A DNA stretch of 64,000 nucleotides from Blastocladiella emersonii ATCC 22665 (Eukaryota > Blastocladiomycota > Blastocladiomycetes > Blastocladiales > Blastocladiaceae), in assembly GCA_025594325.1 (NCBI GenBank), contig JANHCV010000015.1:992001-1056000 (forward strand), written 5' to 3'. Numbering within the stretch: position 1 is the stretch's first letter; each line of letters begins with the position of its first letter. The notes under the pieces are model-generated. The model did no database searches. It worked only from the letters and a program-made list of their open reading frames with translations, and was not told the DNA's origin. The position numbers were made by a program, and so were the translations under genes. Positions 1 to 5,556 of the stretch are shown piece by piece.

Positions 1-115
1 GGCCCGCACGCCCACACGCACTCCCGCCAGGAGCATGTGGTGTGTGGGTCATCATCCACCATTCAGTTTGTAGTCCCTAGCACCCCTTGGCCCCAGCACT
101 GTCTCCTTCCTGCAG

Positions 116-196
116 GAGGAGCCCTGCCGCCTCAGCCCTCCGCAGCCAGCCCTCTGCAGCCCAGTGAAGCAGTACGGCTGCTACGCTGTTTGCAAG
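116..196 (+). other. Exon-like open segment, Cys-rich (speculative)
   Basis: Seen: a pyrimidine-rich stretch ending in TGCAG at 115, an open segment of exactly 27 codons rich in G/C at third positions, then AAG followed by GTACGG at 197. The translated segment has four cysteines and ends in KQYGCYAVCK. Without splicing, the same frame runs from after a stop at 71-73 to a TGA at 284-286, with five further cysteines and no ATG. Inference: it could be an exon, or a relic of one caught in the satellite. In GC-rich DNA such a frame can also arise by chance, and no upstream or downstream partner exon could be assigned. Repetition in every copy adds no support because the copies are almost identical. 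Confidence 0.12.
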
Positions 197-473
197 GTAC
201 GGTGGCCAGGGCGACGCAGGTGCTGTGGTGTTGCTTGCCACTTGGCTGGCGACAGGGGCTGGCGCACCCATTGCAAGGCGTTCTGACGGACCCCGCGGCC
301 ATGAAAGCATGGGGGCAGCACTGGACACGAGTCTATCAATCAACGGCACTGGGAGGGCAGGCAGGCGCACCCGTTGGAGCGAGCCGACCTGGATGATAAA
401 TCATTGTTGAGTTGAGGACGCCTTGCATGCCTGCCGTTCATGCGAGCGTGTGTGACACCAGGGTGGCCGTTTG

Positions 474-507
474 CGCCGTGTGCGCACGGCGTGGAGCGCC
501 AGGCGCT
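474..507. other. Pair of adjacent GC-rich hairpins
   Basis: First hairpin: 474-491, 7-bp arms CGCCGTG and CACGGCG around a TGCG loop. Second: 495-507, 6-bp arms AGCGCC and GGCGCT around a single A. They are followed by GTGCGC-type repeats up to about 530. Both are exact inverted repeats in copy 1 and recur in each unit. No function can be assigned. Confidence 0.7.
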
Positions 508-705
508 GTGCGCTGTGCGCGCTGCACGGTGCGTGGTGTACATCCGTCAGCGGGTGAGTGGTTTCACGCGCATAGACAGAGGAGCTGCTCGGAACCCTCG
601 TTGGCCCATCATCATGCAGGGCTTGGAGTGGACAGCAGAGCTGGCAGCCTGGAGGAGACCAGTCGTATATTGACAAACCGAACCCCTCTCAGACTACATA
701 CGAGA

Positions 706-718
706 TAGATAATATCTA
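706..718. other. AT-rich palindrome
   Basis: TAGATA and TATCTA flank a single central A, a 13-bp inverted repeat at the end of the GC-rich block. It could be a binding site for a dimeric protein or a chance match. Confidence 0.5.
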
Positions 719-751
719 CTGGGTGGGCGCTGTCAGTCAGGCTGTCAGTGT

Positions 752-783
752 GGCAGGCTGCCAGGCTGCCAGGCTGCCAGGGC
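752..783 (+). repeat. Octamer cluster 1 (GCCAGGCT type)
   Basis: Four 8-bp steps: GGCAGGCT, GCCAGGCT twice, then a degenerate GCCAGGGC. The motif is related to the GGCAGGTT octamers about 100 bp downstream. Just upstream, CTGTCAGT occurs twice, 12 bp apart (start to start). I saw no length variation of this cluster among the copies. Confidence 0.85.
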
Positions 784-884
784 TCATCATTCATTCCTTT
801 GTTGGCTGGGACGGCAACCAGAGAGCGCGGGCCCACAAAGACTTGCGAGGCGGTGTGGGTGTTCGGATAGCAGGTAGGCAAGTT

Positions 885-940
885 GGCAGGTTGCCAGGTT
901 GGCAGGTTGGCAGGTTGGCAGGTTGGCAGGCTGGCAGGTT
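885..940 (+). repeat. Octamer minisatellite, long allele (7 steps)
   Basis: Seven 8-bp steps: GGCAGGTT, GCCAGGTT, GGCAGGTT three times, GGCAGGCT, GGCAGGTT. The C at 894 is present in copies 1, 3, 4 and 6; the other six long copies have G there. GG pairs recur every 4 bp on the top strand, giving a two-tetrad G-quadruplex pattern. This tract carries the entire length difference between the two unit classes. Confidence 0.95.
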
Positions 941-1071
941 GGCCGTTTACTTAGTTGATTGGACCGTGTACTTTGACGACGGGCTCCATACTTAGGGGAT
1001 CGAAGAGTTGGCTAGTGGAGTGTGCACAAAGCGGTAGATTTGAATATCTGGCGCTTTGGTTCCTTGCCCAC
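941..1071 (+). other. Linker with a partial leading monomer
   Basis: Transition from the octamer tract to the monomer block. From about 1035 it shows AGATTTGAATAT and then TTGGTTCCTTGCCCAC, both resembling parts of the ~138-bp monomers. A truncated, diverged monomer therefore probably precedes monomer 1. No gene is seen. Confidence 0.6.
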
Positions 1072-1213
1072 CTGGACGTGAGGGTATACGAAGATTTGAT
1101 TGAGTATAGTTATGTTTGAGTACCATGACAATTATCAGCGTGGCGGGATTGATACATCCCGCTTGTCGGAAATTTTGTTGGTTCAATACTGTGATTTATC
1201 GGCCCTTGCCCAC
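1072..1213 (+). repeat. Monomer 1 (142 bp)
   Basis: The most atypical monomer. The segment corresponding to GGCTGGTTTACTATATTTCC is replaced by a perfect hairpin at 1143-1162. It ends with GATTTATCGGCCC instead of GATTTATGGGTCC. It contains GTTCAATAC at 1181-1189, which matches the Pol III B-box consensus. Confidence 0.85.
1143..1162. other. Perfect hairpin unique to monomer 1
   Basis: Arms GCGGGAT (1143-1149) and ATCCCGC (1156-1162) enclose a TGATAC loop. The matching region of monomers 2-8 has no such inverted repeat. Confidence 0.7.
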
Positions 1214-1350
1214 CTGGACATGGGGCACTCGAAGATTTGAGTATGGTTTCGTTTGAGTGCCATGACAATTATCTGCGTGGCTGGTTTACGACATTTCTTT
1301 GGTCAGATATTGTGTTGCTGTGATACTGTGATTTATGGGTCCCTGGCTAG
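1214..1350 (+). repeat. Monomer 2 (137 bp)
   Basis: Carries the GAGTGCCATGACAATTATC core and CGTGGCTGGTTTACG. Its 3' part has TTGTGTTGCTGTGATACTG in place of the usual TTTTGTTGGTTCGATACTG. Confidence 0.85.
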
Positions 1351-1488
1351 CTGGACAAGCGGGAAGTGAAAGATTTGAATATGGTTTTGTTTGAGTATCA
1401 AGACCATTACCTGCGTGGTCGGTTATGTAGACTCCTATGGTCAGATATTTTGTTGGTTTGATACTGTGATTTATGGGTCTCCAACCTG
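1351..1488 (+). repeat. Monomer 3 (138 bp), polymorphic
   Basis: Contains the T/A site at 1376 (A in copies 8, 11, 13, 14, 15 and 20). The core is diverged: GAGTATCAAGACCATTACC instead of GAGTACCATGACAATTATC. Confidence 0.85.
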
Positions 1489-1626
1489 CTGGACATCTGG
1501 GAAGTCATAGATTTGAGTATGGTTTTGTTTGAGTACCATGACAATTATCTCCGCAGCTTGTTTACTATGTTTCCATGGTCAGTTTTATTGTTGCTTTGAA
1601 TTTACGATTTATGGGTCCTGAACAAG
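1489..1626 (+). repeat. Monomer 4 (138 bp)
   Basis: Typical core GAGTACCATGACAATTATC, followed by CCGCAGCTTGTTTACTATG. Its end is altered to TTTGAATTTACGATTTATG. Confidence 0.85.
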
Positions 1627-1763
1627 CTGGACATGTGAATAGTCAAAGACTTGACTATGGTTTTGTTTGAGTGCCATGACAATTACCTACGTGGCTTGTA
1701 TACTCTATTTCCATGGTCAGATATTTGTTGGTTCGATATTACGATTTATGGGTCCTCAACCAG
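1627..1763 (+). repeat. Monomer 5 (137 bp)
   Basis: Core GAGTGCCATGACAATTACC, then TACGTGGCTTGTATACTC. It ends with GTTCGATATTACGATTTATG. Confidence 0.85.
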
Positions 1764-1901
1764 CTTGACATGCGGGAAAGCAAAGATTAGAATATGGTTT
1801 TGATTAAGTACCATGACAATCATCTGCGTGGCTGGTTTACTATATTTCCATGGTCAGATATTTTGTTGGTTCGATACTGTGATGTATGGGTCCCTGGCCA
1901 G
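1764..1901 (+). repeat. Monomer 6 (138 bp)
   Basis: Begins CTTGAC instead of CTGGAC. It contains AGATTAGAATATGG as a fixed feature, the form that monomer 3 adopts in its A allele. GTTCGATAC at 1869-1877 matches the Pol III B-box consensus. Confidence 0.85.
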
Positions 1902-2039
1902 CTGGACACACGGTAAAGCAAAGACTTGAAGATGGTTTTGTTTGAGTACCATAACAATCATGTACGAGGTTGGTTTACTATCTTTCTGTTGTCAAATATT
2001 TAGTTGCCGTGATACTGTGATTTATGGGTCCCTGGCTAG
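1902..2039 (+). repeat. Monomer 7 (138 bp)
   Basis: Core changed to GAGTACCATAACAATCATG, followed by TACGAGGTTGGTTTACTATC. CCATGGTCAGATATT is replaced by CTGTTGTCAAATATT. Confidence 0.85.
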
Positions 2040-2172
2040 CAGGACAAGCGGGTAGTCAAAGATTTGAATATGGTTTTGTTCGACTACCATGACAATTGTC
2101 TCCGTGGCTGGTTTGGTACGTCCCTATCATTGGTAAATTCATTGCGTGCATATTGTGATTCGTGGAGGGTCA
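2040..2172 (+). repeat. Monomer 8 (about 133 bp, diverged end)
   Basis: Begins CAGGAC and has the core GACTACCATGACAATTGTC. The 3' half decays: the usual GATACTGTGATTTATGGGTC is recognisable only as ATTGTGATTCGTGGAGGGTC at 2153-2172. It marks the end of the monomer block. Copy 17 has a private substitution near its start (46518). Confidence 0.8.
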
Positions 2173-2673
2173 ATGTTGCTGCTACCTTGCCCGCATGCGC
2201 GCTGCGTCCGCCGACCCACCTAGGCCAGACAGGAAGGAAAGGGGACCCCAAGAGCCCCACGACACCACTGTAGCTCCACTACCACCACAGCACCCACCAA
2301 CACCACCTACAAACAAACACGACCCGCCAAGGCGCACGCAGCGACACCCGCAGCCATGCATGCCATGGCGTTGGTGGATGGTGGCCAACCAATCCTCATC
2401 ACACACGACACGTATGAAGGTCTGCCTGCATCCACCCATCCATTCATTCAACACACGCTCCCTCACGCACCCTTTCACTTGTGTTGCTTGACAGCCAGCT
2501 AGCCAGGTCCGGCTGCTGCTACCTATCCATTCTGCCTGCCTCCCACGCCCGCCGCGTCCTGAGCCAGGCAGGGCTGTGCTGCGATACACGGCCGCGGCCA
2601 GTCCACGGTAATGGTACCCATGCAGTACGTTCCATGGCCGCCCGGCCACCCTAGCTTGGTGCTTGTGTGTCCC
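2173..2673 (+). other. C/A-rich, G-poor block
   Basis: No gene recognised. After a purine run at 2231-2244 the top strand becomes very poor in G (only position 2290 between 2274 and 2320) with ACC/CAC-type low complexity. CATCC/CATT low complexity follows around 2430-2450. Palindromes GGCCGCGGCC (2590-2599) and GGCCG-CC-CGGCC (2637-2648) lie near its end. A bottom-strand frame (2182-2718) and a top-strand frame (2162-2491) are open here, but neither starts with ATG. The bottom-strand frame opens with TKV repeats from the 9-bp minisatellite. Confidence 0.7.
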
Positions 2674-2742
2674 CTTGGTCACCTTGGTCACCTTGGTCAC
2701 CTTGGTCACCTTGGTCACTTGGTCACTTGGTCTCTTGGTCTC
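2674..2742 (+). repeat. CTTGGTCAC minisatellite with 9-to-8 bp register change
   Basis: Five exact 9-bp steps CTTGGTCAC (2674-2718) are followed by three 8-bp steps TTGGTCAC, TTGGTCTC, TTGGTCTC (2719-2742). The step count is the same in all complete copies. The only variant seen is the private G at 11071 in copy 4, which turns TTGGTCAC into TTGGTCGC. Because 9 is a multiple of 3, the first part keeps any reading frame open. It encodes GHL or TKV repeats and inflates open-frame length on both strands. Confidence 0.93.
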
Positions 2743-2790
2743 TTGGCGCTTGTGATGGAGGTCTATCTAACCCAGGCACGCACGGACACA
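2743..2790 (+). other. Short linker to the next copy
   Basis: Unique-looking sequence between the 9/8-bp minisatellite and the arbitrary unit boundary. It contains CTAACCCAGG but no telomere-type repeat tract. Confidence 0.6.
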
Positions 2791-5556
2791 GGCCCGCACG
2801 CCCACACGCACTCCCGCCAGGAGCATGTGGTGTGTGGGTCATCATCCACCATTCAGTTTGTAGTCCCTAGCACCCCTTGGCCCCAGCACTGTCTCCTTCC
2901 TGCAGGAGGAGCCCTGCCGCCTCAGCCCTCCGCAGCCAGCCCTCTGCAGCCCAGTGAAGCAGTACGGCTGCTACGCTGTTTGCAAGGTACGGTGGCCAGG
3001 GCGACGCAGGTGCTGTGGTGTTGCTTGCCACTTGGCTGGCGACAGGGGCTGGCGCACCCATTGCAAGGCGTTCTGACGGACCCCGCGGCCATGAAAGCAT
3101 GGGGGCAGCACTGGACACGAGTCTATCAATCAACGGCACTGGGAGGGCAGGCAGGCGCACCCGTTGGAGCGAGCCGACCTGGATGATAAATCATTGTTGA
3201 GTTGAGGACGCCTTGCATGCCTGCCGTTCATGCGAGCGTGTGTGACACCAGGGTGGCCGTTTGCGCCGTGTGCGCACGGCGTGGAGCGCCAGGCGCTGTG
3301 CGCTGTGCGCGCTGCACGGTGCGTGGTGTACATCCGTCAGCGGGTGAGTGGTTTCACGCGGATAGACAGAGGAGCTGCTCGGAACCCTCGTTGGCCCATC
3401 ATCATGCAGGGCTTGGAGTGGACAGCAGAGCTGGCAGCCTGGAGGAGACCAGTCGTATATTGACAAACCGAACCCCTCTCAGACTACATACGAGATAGAT
3501 AATATCTACTGGGTGGGCGCTGTCAGTCAGGCTGTCAGTGTGGCAGGCTGCCAGGCTGCCAGGCTGCCAGGGCTCATCATTCATTCCTTTGTTGGCTGGG
3601 ACGGCAACCAGAGAGCGCGGGCCCACAAAGACTTGCGAGGCGGTGTGGGTGTTCGGATAGCAGGTAGGCAAGTTGGCAGGTTGGCAGGTTGGCAGGCTGG
3701 CAGGTTGGCCGTTTACTTAGTTGATTGGACCGTGTACTTTGACGACGGGCTCCATACTTAGGGGATCGAAGAGTTGGCTAGTGGAGTGTGCACAAAGCGG
3801 TAGATTTGAATATCTGGCGCTTTGGTTCCTTGCCCACCTGGACGTGAGGGTATACGAAGATTTGATTGAGTATAGTTATGTTTGAGTACCATGACAATTA
3901 TCAGCGTGGCGGGATTGATACATCCCGCTTGTCGGAAATTTTGTTGGTTCAATACTGTGATTTATCGGCCCTTGCCCACCTGGACATGGGGCACTCGAAG
4001 ATTTGAGTATGGTTTCGTTTGAGTGCCATGACAATTATCTGCGTGGCTGGTTTACGACATTTCTTTGGTCAGATATTGTGTTGCTGTGATACTGTGATTT
4101 ATGGGTCCCTGGCTAGCTGGACAAGCGGGAAGTGAAAGATTTGAATATGGTTTTGTTTGAGTATCAAGACCATTACCTGCGTGGTCGGTTATGTAGACTC
4201 CTATGGTCAGATATTTTGTTGGTTTGATACTGTGATTTATGGGTCTCCAACCTGCTGGACATCTGGGAAGTCATAGATTTGAGTATGGTTTTGTTTGAGT
4301 ACCATGACAATTATCTCCGCAGCTTGTTTACTATGTTTCCATGGTCAGTTTTATTGTTGCTTTGAATTTACGATTTATGGGTCCTGAACAAGCTGGACAT
4401 GTGAATAGTCAAAGACTTGACTATGGTTTTGTTTGAGTGCCATGACAATTACCTACGTGGCTTGTATACTCTATTTCCATGGTCAGATATTTGTTGGTTC
4501 GATATTACGATTTATGGGTCCTCAACCAGCTTGACATGCGGGAAAGCAAAGATTAGAATATGGTTTTGATTAAGTACCATGACAATCATCTGCGTGGCTG
4601 GTTTACTATATTTCCATGGTCAGATATTTTGTTGGTTCGATACTGTGATGTATGGGTCCCTGGCCAGCTGGACACACGGTAAAGCAAAGACTTGAAGATG
4701 GTTTTGTTTGAGTACCATAACAATCATGTACGAGGTTGGTTTACTATCTTTCTGTTGTCAAATATTTAGTTGCCGTGATACTGTGATTTATGGGTCCCTG
4801 GCTAGCAGGACAAGCGGGTAGTCAAAGATTTGAATATGGTTTTGTTCGACTACCATGACAATTGTCTCCGTGGCTGGTTTGGTACGTCCCTATCATTGGT
4901 AAATTCATTGCGTGCATATTGTGATTCGTGGAGGGTCAATGTTGCTGCTACCTTGCCCGCATGCGCGCTGCGTCCGCCGACCCACCTAGGCCAGACAGGA
5001 AGGAAAGGGGACCCCAAGAGCCCCACGACACCACTGTAGCTCCACTACCACCACAGCACCCACCAACACCACCTACAAACAAACACGACCCGCCAAGGCG
5101 CACGCAGCGACACCCGCAGCCATGCATGCCATGGCGTTGGTGGATGGTGGCCAACCAATCCTCATCACACACGACACGTATGAAGGTCTGCCTGCATCCA
5201 CCCATCCATTCATTCAACACACGCTCCCTCACGCACCCTTTCACTTGTGTTGCTTGACAGCCAGCTAGCCAGGTCCGGCTGCTGCTACCTATCCATTCTG
5301 CCTGCCTCCCACGCCCGCCGCGTCCTGAGCCAGGCAGGGCTGTGCTGCGATACACGGCCGCGGCCAGTCCACGGTAATGGTACCCATGCAGTACGTTCCA
5401 TGGCCGCCCGGCCACCCTAGCTTGGTGCTTGTGTGTCCCCTTGGTCACCTTGGTCACCTTGGTCACCTTGGTCACCTTGGTCACTTGGTCACTTGGTCTC
5501 TTGGTCTCTTGGCGCTTGTGATGGAGGTCTATCTAACCCAGGCACGCACGGACACA
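2791..5556 (+). repeat. Unit copy 2 (short, 2766 bp)
   Basis: Short octamer tract of 4 octamers at 3675-3706. G at 3361 (equivalent of 571) and T at the site equivalent to 1376: haplotype B. It lies between haplotype A copies but matches the type that dominates the far right of the window. Confidence 0.98.
3675..3706 (+). repeat. Octamer minisatellite, short allele (4 steps)
   Basis: Four 8-bp steps: GGCAGGTT twice, GGCAGGCT, GGCAGGTT. Exactly three octamers fewer than the long allele, while the downstream GGCAGGCT step is kept. The same short form is found in all thirteen 2766-bp copies. No copy has five or six steps. Confidence 0.95.

Larger units (their letters stand above)
1..751 (+). 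other. GC-rich block of the unit (copy 1)
   Basis: This GC-rich stretch has no recognisable gene. It contains a cysteine-rich open frame with exon-like borders (74-286), a GC-rich hairpin pair (474-507), an AT-rich palindrome (706-718) and the C/G marker site at 571. Open frames exist on both strands here, as expected in GC-rich DNA. Most of them lack an ATG, and no protein family is recognisable in any. Confidence 0.8.
1072..2172 (+). repeat. Block of eight diverged ~138-bp monomers
   Basis: The motif CTGGAC (CTTGAC in monomer 6, CAGGAC in monomer 8) recurs at 1072, 1214, 1351, 1489, 1627, 1764, 1902 and 2040. The steps are 142, 137, 138, 138, 137, 138 and 138 bp. Each monomer has, in order, an AGATTTGAATATGG-like segment, TTTTGTTTGAGTACCATGAC, a CGTGGCTGGTTTAC-like segment, CCATGGTCAGATATTTTGTT and GATACTGTGATTTATGGGTC. 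The monomers within a unit are clearly diverged from one another, but the same-position monomer in different units is nearly identical: the signature of a higher-order repeat. The block is more AT-rich than its flanks. It has short open frames only and no gene. In other copies it begins at unit start plus 1071 (long) or plus 1047 (short). Confidence 0.93.
1..2790 (+). repeat. Unit copy 1 (long, 2790 bp; reference copy)
   Basis: Used as reference for internal positions. For any other copy add its start minus 1; in 2766-bp copies subtract a further 24 for everything after the octamer tract. Variant state: long octamer tract (7 octamers, 885-940), C at 571, C at 894 inside the second octamer, T at 1376. 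This C/C/long/T combination (haplotype A) is shared only with copies 3, 4 and 6. Confidence 0.98.

Noticed and set aside
77-370. 97-codon bottom-strand frame with a hydrophobic, Ala-rich sequence
   Set aside because: It begins at GTG and lies antisense to another open frame in a GC-rich block. No domain is recognised.
554-559. GTGAGT consensus splice donor
   Set aside because: A six-base match alone is expected by chance, and the upstream sequence is GTGCGC-type low complexity without a convincing exon.
412-708. 98-codon frame with a CX2C-X10-CX2C pattern resembling a zinc-binding motif
   Set aside because: It begins at TTG. The cysteines come from GTGCGC-type repeats, and the C/G marker at 571 changes His to Asp in this frame. 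Nothing else supports a zinc-finger protein.
723-995. 90- or 82-codon frame through the octamer tract
   Set aside because: It contains a repeat-encoded GRLAGWQV tract. The 24-bp length difference keeps the frame (8 codons), but this follows from the repeat step and is not evidence of coding.
1072-2172. CENP-B box in the monomers
   Set aside because: No segment fits the TTCG-N4-A-N2-CGGG core; GATTCGTGGAGGGTC is the nearest and fails.
2476-2490. Splice acceptor-like TTGCTTGACAG
   Set aside because: It is isolated, with no coding-like segment after it (an in-frame TAG follows shortly) and no matching donor.
2182-2718. 178-codon bottom-strand frame beginning with TKV repeats
   Set aside because: It begins at GTG, not ATG, within the minisatellite. 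It is low-complexity, with no family resemblance, and lies opposite a C/A-rich block that naturally lacks bottom-strand stops.
2743-2790. Telomere repeat remnants (CTAACCC, CTTAGGGG)
   Set aside because: Only single short matches (CTAACCC at the end of the unit, CTTAGGGG near 993) and no tandem telomeric tract.
2611-3186. 191-codon ATG-started top-strand frame spanning each unit junction
   Set aside because: It has a reasonable start context and is present in every complete junction. However, its N-terminal part is GHL repeats made by the in-frame 9-bp minisatellite, it has no recognisable domain, and recurrence follows from copy identity.
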